Shown here: positions 55,578 through 64,000 of the stretch, one piece after another
Position numbering within the stretch: the first letter of the stretch is position 1
Layout: every line of letters starts with the position of its first letter
Assembly (NCBI GenBank): GCA_030220185.1
Contig: JASPKZ010009934.1
Coordinates: 1 to 64,000 of the forward strand
Direction: 5' to 3'
DNA from: Diploptera punctata
Taxonomy: Eukaryota; Arthropoda; Insecta; Blattodea; Blaberidae
Length of the DNA: 64,000 nt
Notes under the pieces: model-generated
Told to the model about the DNA's origin: nothing
Seen by the model: the letters and a program-made list of their open reading frames with translations, nothing else
The model's database searches: none
Translations under genes and position numbers: made by a program

Positions 55578-57405
55578 ACACTTACTCACTGGCACTATCG
55601 AACCCATAGGTCCATGGCCGCACGGACATAAACTCTCCATACATCCCTGTCCTGAGCTAATATTTTCCAATCATTCCCTGTATAATCTACTTCCCTCAAA
55701 TCATAGTTAATATTATTCTCCCACCTCATTCTTGGTCTACCAACCGGGAGTTTTCTCTCTGGCTTTCCTACAAGAAGCTTCCATGCAAGTCTCCCATTCC
55801 CCATACGTGCAACATGTCCTGCCCATCGAAGTCTACGAGACTTAACTGTTCTTATTATATCTGGCTTCCTATAAAGACCATGTAGTTCATTGTTATGTAG
55901 TCTTCTCCATTCACCTGTCTGTTCATCTCTCTTTGGTCCAAAAATTTTCCAAAGTACTTTTTTCTCAAATACTTGTAATGTTCTTTCCTCTCTTAAAGTA
56001 AGAGTCCATGTTTCGCACCCATATAATATAACTGGTAGAATAATAGTTTTATGTATTTTCAGTTTAACGTTTTTTGAAAGGAATTGGGACATCAAGAGTC
56101 TCTGCAATGCATAATAGCATGCATTTCCAGAATTGAGCCTATGTTTAATTTCTTTGTGCATCTCATTCCTACTTGTGATTATTGTTCCTAGGTATTTGAA
56201 TTCAGCCACCTCCTCAAAATTTCCCTCATTTGCCATTAGCTGTCCATTTCCATTATATACTGAATTTCTACGTGTGACCATGTATTTAGTTTTATTGATA
56301 TTTACTTCCAGTCCTAATTTCTTAGTGTTACCTAATAGTCTGTGCGTGTTGGCCTTTAGTATCTCCTCGCTATCGGCCAGTAGTACTACATCATCAGCAT
56401 AAACTAACAGCTTATTAATACCACTGAGTTGTAAGCCTTCCTCATTCTCTAAAGATTTAATGGCATGCTCTAGTACAAAATTAAATAGTAGAGGAGATAG
56501 TGCATCTCCTTGCTTCAACCCATTCTGGACTTCAAAGTGTCCGAAAACTGTTTGCCTACATGCACCCTACTCTTTGTGCCATTTAGACACATTCGTATAA
56601 GTCTAACTAACTTTTTAGGAATTCCGAACTCCAGCAGGATACTATATAACTTCTCCCTCTTAATTGAATCATATGCTTTTTTGAAGTCTACATACAGTTG
56701 ATATACAGTACCATTATATTCCCATTTCTTTTCTAAATCTGTCTTATGCTAAAAATCTGATCTGTTGTACACCTGTTTCTTCTAAATGCTCATTGATGAT
56801 CTCCTAGAATGTCATCAATATAGGGAGTAAGTCTGCTTACTATATATTTGTTAGAATTTTGTACGAAGTTGAAAGTAATGAGATGCCCCTGTAGTTGTTG
56901 CAATCAGTTTTATCTCTTAATATCTCTGATAGCGGTTAGGATCCTCCTTCTGACTAAAAAACCCGTTCCAAATGCAGGTCTTTCTGCACCCCCGTAGTAT
57001 AATGCAAAGCTTGCTGACCTGACTACCTACTCCTGGCCACCTAACTTCCTGTAAGCGACTATATCCAAGGGCGATTTATCTAGTTCCAGCGTTAATATAT
57101 CTAGTGCCACGCTACTGTATAAGTCGTAACATTCCATGTTCCTAGGAACATGTCCCTGTGTTGAGCCTTTGGCATGGGTTTCCCTGAAGTAGTCCCCGCC
57201 GGAGAACCGAATGGGGGACTATTTGACCTCCGGAAAATTTTACCCCAGTTGAACCCATGTCCGCATTTCTTGACGGTTCTATTTTTACGGTGAAAGATCG
57301 TCACTCTTTCGACCAATGTACTTTTTTCGTCTGGCTTATCACCTTCGACCAGTCCGGCATGTAACCCTATCGGCAGCAATGCTACCGCTGGCATAGCTCT
57401 CAGGA
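55578..57405 (-). mobile_element. LINE family A with internal deletion, inserted in a (TA)n tract
   Basis: 5' UTR (57,405-~57,110), the start of the endonuclease (to ~56,930), then a jump directly into the RT (~56,918) and on to the 3' end at 55,578. The missing middle is ~1.3 kb relative to the copy at 46,885. (TA)n runs flank both ends (55,557-55,577 and 57,410-57,432). Confidence 0.82.
55595..56518 (-). pseudogene. LINE family A RT domain and C-terminus, longest open copy
   Basis: 307 stop-free codons: KQGDALSPLLFNFVLEHAIK, INKLLVYADDVVLLADSEE with intact YADD, NKTKYMVTRRNSVYNGNG, FKYLGTIITSRNEMHKEI, LPVILYGCETWTLTLREERT, RRLRWAGHVARMGNGRLAW, GRPRMRWENNINYDLREVDY. It would supply the polymerase and the C-terminal part used in target-primed reverse transcription. 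It is open at its upstream end only because a one-base deletion before KQGDA breaks the frame from the fingers domain; the real protein start would be in the endonuclease. Reference copy for this family's C-terminus. Confidence 0.85.
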
Positions 57406-57407
57406 TT

Positions 57408-57433
57408 TTATATATATATATATATATATATAT
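57408..57433. repeat. (TA)n microsatellite
   Basis: Right-hand TA run at the 5' end of the LINE. Confidence 0.95.
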
Positions 57434-57683
57434 ACTGGGTGATTCAAAATAAGTATTACAGACTTCTAGGGGTTGTACTACACCTTTCGAGTCGGAGAAA
57501 ATCTTCTTGCACGAATTCTGGCGGCAGCAGAAATTATTGAGCACACACCAGGTCTTGTAGGGCGCGTGTATGAAAACATGCGTCGCAGACATACTTTGTG
57601 CAACGAACAACAAGGCAGCCACATAGAACCACATTTGTAATGCAACACTTAAAGTCTGTAATATTTATTCTGAAACACAAGAC
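57431..57683 (+). mobile_element. IS630/Tc1/mariner-superfamily remnant
   Basis: The left end ACTGGGTGATTCAAAATAAG and the segment AAGTCTGTAATATTTATTC at 57,652 (reverse complement of the left inner end) look like inverted termini. Between them the + strand reads EKILARILAAAEIIEHTPGL then VYENMRRRHTLCNEQQGSHI, similar to the last ~45 residues of DDE_3-type transposases. An internally deleted copy; a partial second terminus lies near 57,788. Confidence 0.6.
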
Positions 57684-57809
57684 ACGCGATATCAGCCCAT
57701 TGTGTTCCGATATTCAAACTTATTTTACATAAAAATGGTACGTTTCTGGATATGGGTTCCTCATCAAAACTTTATCTACTATGTCCCCTCGACAACACCT
57801 ATAAGTCTG

Positions 57810-57811
<2 letters not shown>

Positions 57812-57859
<48 letters not shown>

Positions 57860-57880
57860 ATGTGTGTGCGTGTGTGTGTT
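57812..57880. repeat. (TA)n(TG)n microsatellite
   Basis: Compound dinucleotide run. Confidence 0.95.
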
Positions 57881-58046
57881 ATAACGATATTTTTAACAAT
57901 TAGCAATGAAGGCAAATATGACATGAAAAGAAAAATAATTGCCTGAGTCGAAATTTGAACCCGAGTTTCTAAACTCTGTACATTTAGTGCTCTAACAATC
58001 TGAGCTACTCAGGAATCCTAACACAAACATTTATTTTTCTTATATA
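57881..58046 (-). mobile_element. tRNA-like-bearing repeat arm
   Basis: Shares AAATATGACATGAAAAGAAAA and the tRNA-like block with both arms of the palindrome at 61,822-62,112. Confidence 0.7.
57941..58014 (-). pseudogene. tRNA-like sequence with nearly complete cloverleaf
   Basis: On the reverse strand: acceptor CCTGAG/CTCAGG (6 of 7 pairs), D stem GCTC/GAGC, anticodon stem CTAAA/TTTAG, T stem TCGGG/TTCGA around TTCAAAT. The anticodon loop is nine nt (TGTACAGAG) rather than seven, so it is not a normal tRNA. Its repetition with the same flanks at 61,890 argues for a mobile-element part. Confidence 0.65.
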
Positions 58047-58059
58047 TAGTGTTCTGCTC

Positions 58060-58540
58060 AAAAGCAGGTCTTTCACTGCAAACTCAGCATTCTCCACTCT
58101 TCCTTAACTCAGCTTTCCTTTTTGTATCTGCATACAAACATACAAACCATTACTTTAATATTGTCTATCATCCCATGTCTTTTTGTGCCTCTAACTTTCT
58201 ATTCGTTGACCATTCGTTCTAAGGCATTCTTCAGCAGGCAGTTTCTTCTTAGCCAGTGGTCAATCCAATTTGTTTTCCTCTTCTTTATGAGTTCCAGCAT
58301 TGTTCTTCTTTCACCCACTATGACTAGCACATCTTTATTTCTTGTCTTCCCATTTTATACGTTCCATTCTTCTCCATATCCACATCTCAAAAGTTTCCAG
58401 TCGCTTTTCCTCATTCCGTCGTAATGTCGAAGATTCTGCCCCATACAATGCTACACTTCACTCCAAGCACTTCACTAGCCTCTTCCGTAATTCTTTTGCC
58501 AAAGGTCCGCAGAAAATGTTTCTCTTCTTGTTGAAAGCTT
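58060..58540 (-). pseudogene. LINE (family F) C-terminal region
   Basis: The reverse strand reads EAFNKKRNIFCGPLAKELRK, KCLEWSVALYGAESSTLRRN, EEKRLETFEMWIWRRMERIK and ends AEFAVKDLLLSRTLY. This is the post-RT part of a non-LTR ORF2 with YGAE. in the thumb; frames are broken after WRRMERIKWEDKKR. Confidence 0.8.
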
Positions 58541-58542
58541 CT

Positions 58543-58543
58543 T

Positions 58544-58605
<62 letters not shown>
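58543..58605. repeat. (TA)n(GA)n microsatellite
   Basis: Compound dinucleotide run between the family F LINE and the inverted repeat copy. Confidence 0.95.
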
Positions 58606-58607
<2 letters not shown>

Positions 58608-58608
<1 letters not shown>

Positions 58609-58712
58609 TATTCTCAATTTACGAGAGGTAGCGGAATATCGCTCCAACTGCCATCTAGTGGCATATTTAAAGAGAATATTTACTTTATAGCAATAACGCT
58701 AATATATTTTAT
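58608..58712 (+). repeat. Inverted-repeat partner of 62,114-62,227
   Basis: TATTCTCAATTTAC, GAGGTAGCGGAATATCG, CCAACTGCCATCTAGTGGC and ATATTTACTTTATAGCA recur in reverse complement at 62,114-62,227 with ~80-85% agreement by eye. Confidence 0.75.
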
Positions 58713-61470
58713 CATCATCATCATCTGCATTCATGGATTAGGTCTGTTGACCCGTTCCGACTTCAGCCCATCTCTTTGTAGGTCTGCCCATATCTCGGGT
58801 GCCTTTAGGTGTGTATTTTGTTATTTGGTTTGGATATCTATCTTTATTCATTCTGTATATGTGTTGCTTCCATTTTTCTCTGTATGTATCTATTTTATCA
58901 GTTGTTACAAATATTTCAAGTTCCTGTCTTATTTCTGTGTTCTTGATTCTGTTCTTCCTTAGTGCACCCTTTAACAGATCTCAAAAATTTCATTTCTCGC
59001 CGTTATCGCCGTTATCCTACTTAGATCTTGTTTTTTATGTATCCAGGCTTCTGAACCATAGAGCAGTACCGGTACTGCCAACGTTTTATAAAATTGTAAT
59101 TGGGTCTCTCTTGTTGTTTTGTTATTTAGTGATCGTTTTATCGTACCATATATTCCCTGGAATTTTGCTATTTTATTACTTATATCATTATCATAATTAA
59201 ATGAAATGTCACATCCTAGATAATTGAGATGGTTCACCTGTTCTTTGATTTTGTTTCCTATTACTATTTTGGATCTGATTTGATTTTTTCCTTGGAATGC
59301 CATTACCTTAGTTTTTTCTATGGATATTTTGAGATTATATTGTTCACATATATTATGTAGTTTAAAAATATTTCTTTGAATTTCGTCTTCTATATTTGCT
59401 ATTATTACCTGGTCATCAGCGTATAATAATGTTTTCAAGTAGTGTTTTATCTAATTGTATTCCTTTATTTGTTCCTTCGTTCCATTTTTCTATTATATAA
59501 TTGATGTATAGGTTAAATAAAACTGGAGAGATACTGCATCCTTGTTTAACTCCTTGATTAATATGAATTTTATTTTTACTTACTTCATTTCTAGTTTTAT
59601 AACAAAATTTGTGTTCCAGTAAAAACTCTTTACAGCTGCTATTAAGTGTTCCGGAATTCCTTTTTCTTTTAAAATTGTCCAAAGTTTTCCTCTGTCTACT
59701 TTATCAAATGCCTTGGCAAAATCATTTGTGTGTGTTTCCTTGTTATATTCTCTTATTTTGTTTATAAATTCTTTTATCGTAAATATATTATCCAAACATG
59801 AACGCCATGGTATAGATCCACTTTGTTCTTCTGTTAACATTGCCTCTGCTATTTGTTTTAACCTAAATGTTAAGATTCTTGAGTATATTTTATAGCCTGC
59901 AGTTAAAATGCTTATTCCTCTGTAGTTGTTGCAGTCGTTACGTTCTCCTTTCTTAAAAATAGATTGTACTATTGCTTTTGTCTAGGTTTCTTGTATTGTT
60001 GCTTGTTTCCAACATAAGTTTAAAAAATGTAATAATCTCAGTTTTAAAAAAAATCCTCCATATTTTATTAATTCCATATTAAGTCCGTCTATTCTAGCTG
60101 CCTTTCTGTTCTTTGTTGTTTTCAGTACATCTTCTAATTCTTCCATTGTTATCATATCTATTCCTATATGTTATCTTGAGTTATTTTAATTATACCACAG
60201 TTTTGTATAATGTTCTTCCCATTGTTTCTCCTCAATTACATTGATCTGTATTGTATCATTTTCTTGTTTATTTAGAGGTTTCATTACTTTATAGGCTATT
60301 TTTTGCTGCCCATGTATATCGTATTCCAGTCTGCTTATATATCTATCCCAACTGACTTTGTGTGCTTTTTAATCTCTTTTCGCTATTGCACGTTTGTGTT
60401 TGCATTCAGCTCTTTATTCTAGTGTTCTATTCTGTAAATATTTGTGATAAGCCTCTTCTTTATCTGTTATTATCCTCTCTAATTCTTCATTCCATATTCT
60501 TAAACCCTTCTTGTTATATATTTTATATTTTGTTCCTAATGACTCATACGCTGCTTTATCAATGCTTTCTTTTTATTATCCCATTCTCGGTTTATTTCTT
60601 CGGAAGTAGGTTTTAATATTAATTGTTCGTTTAGCCTATTCTGATACAGATTTTTTATACTTTTATCTTGTAATAAATGTACTTTGAATGTGGTCTCTAT
60701 ATTTCTATATTTGTTTTTAGTTTTTCTTCCATCTCGCTAATATATTTATTTTTCAGATTACTAAATAGTGATCTGAATAACCTCCAAATACTCTCGGATA
60801 TGTTAATAATGTCGATGCTTTCTTATTGATTAACACATAATCTATCAGTGAATGAAAACCTCGTGCTGACCATGTGTATTTGTGAATATCTTTTTTCTTA
60901 TAAAATGTATTTGTTATTTTAAAATCATAAAAAATTGCGAATTGTTTTAATTCTTGTCCATTTTTATTTATGACCTTTTCTCCGTGGATCCCAATTACAT
61001 TTGTCACTGGTTGATAGCCCCACTCTAGCATTAAAGTCCCCTAGTAATATTATTATGTCGTTCTTGTTTATCTTATTTATTTCCTTTTGTAGAGTAGTAT
61101 AAAATATTTTTGTTTCTTCATCTCTCCCTTCCTCCGGTGCATATATTGCTATAATTGTCATATGTCCTCTATTATGCTTAAATCTCATTGTCATCATTCT
61201 TTCGTTAATACAATTATACGTGTCTATTTTGGATCCCCTTTTCTTATCCACAAATATCGCCACTCCTGCTTTCGCTCTTTCTTTCTGACTTACTCCACTG
61301 TAAAACGTCATCATAACATTATCATTTGTGATCCTTTCAAAATTTTTCTTTGTTTCTGAGGCAGCTAATATATTTATATTTTTATTTTTATTTTCGTTTG
61401 TTAGTTCGAATTCTTTGCTTCCCAAGCCTCTGACATTCCAAGTCGCTATTTTAAGCTGGTCATGTATTAC
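58713..61470 (-). pseudogene. Near-full-length LINE (family B), decayed
   Basis: Reverse strand from the 5' side: ATWNVRGLGSKEFEL and ILAASETKKNFERI (endonuclease), IIAIYAPEEGRDEETKIF, DIIILLGDFNARVGLSTS, HKYTWSARGFHSLIDYVLIN and GGYSDHYLVI, so the metal-binding and catalytic motifs (N, E, D-N, S-D-H) can be traced. RT follows with AFDKVDRGKLW, INQGVKQGCSISPVLFNLYI, KTLLYADDQVIIANIEDEI (YADD), then thumb ALPVLLYGSEAWIHKKQDLS. The tail is (GAT)n at 58,713-58,728. Frameshifts separate endonuclease, fingers and palm. Same tail type as the copy at 31,634. Confidence 0.87.
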
Positions 61471-61810
61471 AAAACTCCTTTTATACTTTTTCTTGCTGTG
61501 GTCGTCATAAGGTTTATCAATCCGGCTTTTCTTCTGCTGAAGTTTATGAGTAAGTTATTTTTTACTAGTAGAGGTTACCAGCCTCTAGACAAACCCCTCT
61601 TCCTGGGCAGGGAACTGCAATTTCGGAGTGTTCGTCTCCTAGAGAAGTTGCCTTCACTACGGCTTTGGGGACTTCTCTTCTCCCCACGTAACCCTGTTGA
61701 CGGGGCCCTACACAGGCACTACCCGCTGGGCGAGTGGGACCTGGAGCTCACAAAAGAACAGGGGCGCCTACTCCCTGGAGTGGACTAACTCTTTCAAGGG
61801 TCCCAATCTG
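61471..61810 (-). mobile_element. 5' UTR of the family B LINE
   Basis: GC-richer stretch (CTACACAGGCACTACCCGCT, GGGCGAGTGGGACCTGGAGC on +) between the endonuclease start and the palindrome. It has no RT-like coding and is plausibly the element's promoter-bearing 5' UTR. Confidence 0.5.
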
Positions 61811-61821
61811 TTACCTCGCTT

Positions 61822-62112
61822 GTATATTTAGATGATATAACCATATTGTTAACATTTAACAACGAAAGCAATATGACATAAAAAGAAAAATAAATGCTCG
61901 GGATTTGAATCCGACTTTCTAAATTCTGTACGTTCAGCGATCTCAGGAATCCTAACACAAACATTTATTTTCTTATACAAATGCTTGTGTTAGGATTCTT
62001 GAGTAGCTCAGATGTTTTTTTTCTTATATAAATGTTACATATTTTTCTTTTCATGTCACATTTACCTTCATTGATAATGTCAAAAATATAGTTATAATAT
62101 CTAAATATACGA
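61822..62112. mobile_element. Palindromic element with two tRNA-like arms
   Basis: The ends GTATATTTAGATGATATAAC and the reverse complement GTATATTTAGATATTATAAC form TIRs. The centre reads AATCCTAACACAAAC...CTTGTGTTAGGATT. The left arm holds a tRNA-like sequence on the reverse strand with a damaged D arm; the right arm keeps only ATTCTTGAGTAGCTCAGATG before a T run. Related to 57,881-58,046. Confidence 0.75.
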
Positions 62113-62113
62113 G

Positions 62114-62227
62114 CCTTACTGCTATAAAGTAAATATTATTTTTAAATATGCTTTCTAGTTATAGTGGCCAATAGATGGCAGTTGGAACGATATCCCGCTA
62201 CCTCTTGTGTAAATTGAGAATACTACA
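62114..62227 (-). repeat. Inverted-repeat partner of 58,608-58,712
   Basis: See the + strand copy. Together they flank the family B LINE and the palindromic element, 3.4 kb apart. Confidence 0.75.
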
Positions 62228-62396
62228 GTACCTACTCTCATGGCGGATAGCTACTAACACGCACAAGTTACGCTCCAGGTTTTAAGTTACTTTTCAGCAG
62301 GTGCCTTCGTTATTTCATAGTTAAAGTTGTATATTCGTAGTCAGTTTAAGTTTAAATTTATATCAGTTAGTGCCAAAAGTGTGTACATTTAACAAC

Positions 62397-63056
62397 ATGG
62401 GTAAAAACACACGTAATTCAAACAATGATTCGACAAGTTCTACGGAGGAAGCAGTGAAACGTGTGGTGAAAGAGGCGCTGCAGGATCCCGGCACTCTGCA
62501 GGTGTTTGTGTCCATGTTGCGGGACCAGGTAGTGGCGGAACTGCAGAAGACCATCGAGGACAACACTAAAGTAATTGAGGATCTGAAAAAGACCCTCGAT
62601 GAAAAAGACAGAAAGATTGAGGTGTTGGAAAATAAATTAGACGATCTAGAACAATACCAGAGACGTCAATGCCTCAGAATTTTTGGCGTAAAAGAAGAGG
62701 CCGGAGAGGACACTGACCAGAAAGCCATCGAGGTGGCCAAAAAAATCGGTGTCGATCTATCAGTGACAGACATTGACAGAAGTCACCGTGTTGGTGTTAA
62801 TAATGCAGAAAGACCGCGGGCTATAATAGTGAAATTTGTTAGTTACCGCAAGCGCAGTGAAGTTTTTCTAAGCAAGAAAAAGTTGAAAGGAAGTGGGGTC
62901 ACTGTTCGCGAGGACCTAACGAAGTGTCGCTATCGCCTGCTACAAGACAGTATACAAAAATACGGTATTCAAAATGTATGGACAATGGACGGTGCCGTCA
63001 TAGCCAAAGTAAATGGCGAAAAACGCAAAATTAGATCTTCTACGGATATCAACTAG
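62397..63056 (+). CDS. LINE ORF1 protein (coiled coil + RRM-like RNA-binding domain)
   Basis: 219 codons from the ATG of MGKNTRNSNNDSTSSTEEAV; an in-frame GTG 27 bases upstream is not a plausible eukaryotic start. Residues ~50-90 form a charged heptad coiled coil (VIEDLKKTLDEKDRKIEVLE) leading into LDDLEQYQRRQCLRIFGVKE, the junction typical of LINE ORF1 proteins. An RRM-like/C-terminal domain follows: DIDRSHRVGV, RPRAIIVKFVSYRKRSEVFL, KLKGSGVTVREDLTKCRYRL, YGIQNVWTMDGAVIAKVNGE. Such proteins trimerise, bind element RNA and act as nucleic-acid chaperones. No stop or frameshift is visible and the usual motifs are in order, so it could be expressed. No zinc knuckle, unlike the Jockey-type ORF1 at 27,560. 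Confidence 0.88.
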   Translation: MGKNTRNSNNDSTSSTEEAVKRVVKEALQDPGTLQVFVSMLRDQVVAELQKTIEDNTKVIEDLKKTLDEKDRKIEVLENKLDDLEQYQRRQCLRIFGVKEEAGEDTDQKAIEVAKKIGVDLSVTDIDRSHRVGVNNAERPRAIIVKFVSYRKRSEVFLSKKKLKGSGVTVREDLTKCRYRLLQDSIQKYGIQNVWTMDGAVIAKVNGEKRKIRSSTDIN

Positions 63057-63214
63057 ATAGGACCTGAGTGTAAAATATGTTTACTTTATTTGTCTTTTCT
63101 TTGCTAACAATTATATTGTTAATTTATTTCTAATTTAGGTAAGTTTTAATGTTATTATTTTTTATTTAGGACAACTTACTTGTTTTATTTTCATTTTTTA
63201 AGTTATTTGTTTAG

Positions 63215-64000
63215 CTAAATTATTTTAATTTTATTAGAGTTATTACAGTACATAGTTTATTTTTACTTTCTGCTATTGGCAACATTGAGCTGACAAATGA
63301 TGAATTATTTGCAACCCTTGACTCACTCACCTTCTCCAATCACCCTCTTATTGTGCAGACAGCTTTTAACTCAGGTAGCAACATTCCTCAATCCCTACCA
63401 TCCCCTCCAAAAACAACTACCAGTCTACTTAGGAATGCATTTTCTATTGATAAATCATCACTTAAAATCGCTCACGTAAATTCACAAAGCATTCTGTCCC
63501 ACTTTGATGAGTTTGAAACCATATTTTCATCTCTTGGACTGAGCGCCATTTTAATTTCGGAAACCTGGCTCACCCCATCCATACCTTCGTCCCTTGTTCA
63601 CCTAGACGGATATACACTGCTCAGAAATGACAGAATAGATAAAAGAGGTGGAGGAGTTTGTGCCTTTATATCAAATGAGCTTAATCCAAGAATTGTCCAC
63701 AAGTCCCCTTCTGTATATTCCGCTCGCCCCGAGTTCTTATTCGTAGAAATTCAAGCCAGTCTAAAAAAATGTCTCTTATGCATTGTATACAAACCTCCAA
63801 AAATTGGGCACCTTTCGGATCTAGAAAATGCTCTGAACGATTCATTGCCTCATTATGAACACGTTATTGTCGCAGGCGATTTTAATACAAATCTTCTTCA
63901 GACTGACTCACCAGCCATACAACTTAAAAATATGTTCCAAAGCTTTAATATGACCATTGTTCCTCTCTCTGCCACACACCATAGTGCTACTTCCGACACT
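63215..64000 (+). CDS. LINE ORF2, endonuclease domain, incomplete at window edge
   Basis: Frame open from 63,215 (after a TAG at 63,212) to the end, 262 codons. From ~63,456 the apurinic-type endonuclease reads LKIAHVNSQSILSHFDEFET, ILISETWLTPSIPSSLVHLD, GYTLLRNDRIDKRGGGVCAF, LLCIVYKPPKIGHLSDLENA and HVIVAGDFNTNLLQTDS, with the N of VNSQS, E of SETW and D/N of GDFN at the expected catalytic and metal-binding places. It nicks target DNA to prime reverse transcription. RT would lie beyond the window. No ATG occurs in this frame before the domain; the nearest, ATGATG at 63,297, is in the +1 frame. The coding start is therefore unresolved. Confidence 0.85.

Larger units (their letters stand above)
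62228..64000 (+). mobile_element. LINE with intact ORF1 and open ORF2 endonuclease (runs off window)
   Basis: A ~170-bp 5' UTR, ORF1 (62,397-63,056), a T-rich ~160-nt spacer and an ORF2 that stays open from 63,215 to the window end. ORF1 with coiled coil plus RRM-like domain and an ORF2 starting with an endonuclease fit a CR1/L2/Jockey-type LINE. The least decayed element here and possibly active. Confidence 0.85.

Noticed and set aside
57941..58014. Functional tRNA gene
   Set aside because: Nine-base anticodon loop, one acceptor mismatch, and the same sequence repeated in a mobile palindrome.
58342..58962. + strand frame of 206 codons
   Set aside because: Spans antisense LINE, TA/GA microsatellites and an inverted repeat; the YIYIYI and RERERE runs are microsatellite translation.

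Overview
This is eukaryotic, almost certainly insect, repeat-dense DNA. I see no convincing host protein-coding gene. The tRNA-headed SINEs, Helitrons, Jockey-like and RTE-like LINEs and pogo/hAT/mariner-type remnants point to an arthropod. The protein sequence of the RTE-like LINEs reminds me of sequences common in cockroach and termite genomes (Blattodea, perhaps Periplaneta-like); that taxon call comes from memory and is only moderately certain.

Layout. 1-14,470: one continuous array of a 9-bp satellite, unit TCGTCTTTA, running off the left edge; the first ~2.3 kb is heavily degenerate and the right half is nearly perfect. 14,472-14,581: the array grades into CAC/CAT trinucleotides and abuts the 3' end of a decayed LINE. 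15,589-18,841: a Helitron interrupted by an RNase H-bearing LINE. 19,256-25,490: tandem repeats, a tRNA-Tyr-like pseudogene, a ~490-bp palindrome, a decayed copy of a multicopy unknown gene family, a Tigger-like MITE and a LINE 3' end. 25,491-30,040: a four-level nest, in which a Helitron contains a SINE, the SINE contains a long-TIR hAT-like element, and that element contains an ORF1-only Jockey fragment. 30,041-33,554: SINEs, microsatellites and LINE ends. 33,559-36,841: a young LTR retrotransposon with ~98-99% identical LTRs, a 4-bp target duplication and only a gag remnant.

37,000-43,700 holds a Penelope-like remnant, a pair of dispersed hairpin repeats, a twin-primed LINE, and a 117-bp minisatellite grown from a LINE C-terminus. 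43,983-57,405 is mostly reverse-strand LINEs of several families, with nested insertions and one inverted duplication of an endonuclease region. 57,431-62,227 holds a mariner-superfamily fragment, tRNA-like palindromes and one more near-full-length LINE. 62,228-64,000 is the best-preserved element: a LINE with an intact ORF1 and an ORF2 endonuclease open to the window edge.

The genes do not form a pathway. They are the self-replication genes of mobile elements (endonuclease, reverse transcriptase, RNase H, ORF1/gag) in various states of decay, and the window is best read as a stratified insertion history beside a giant satellite.
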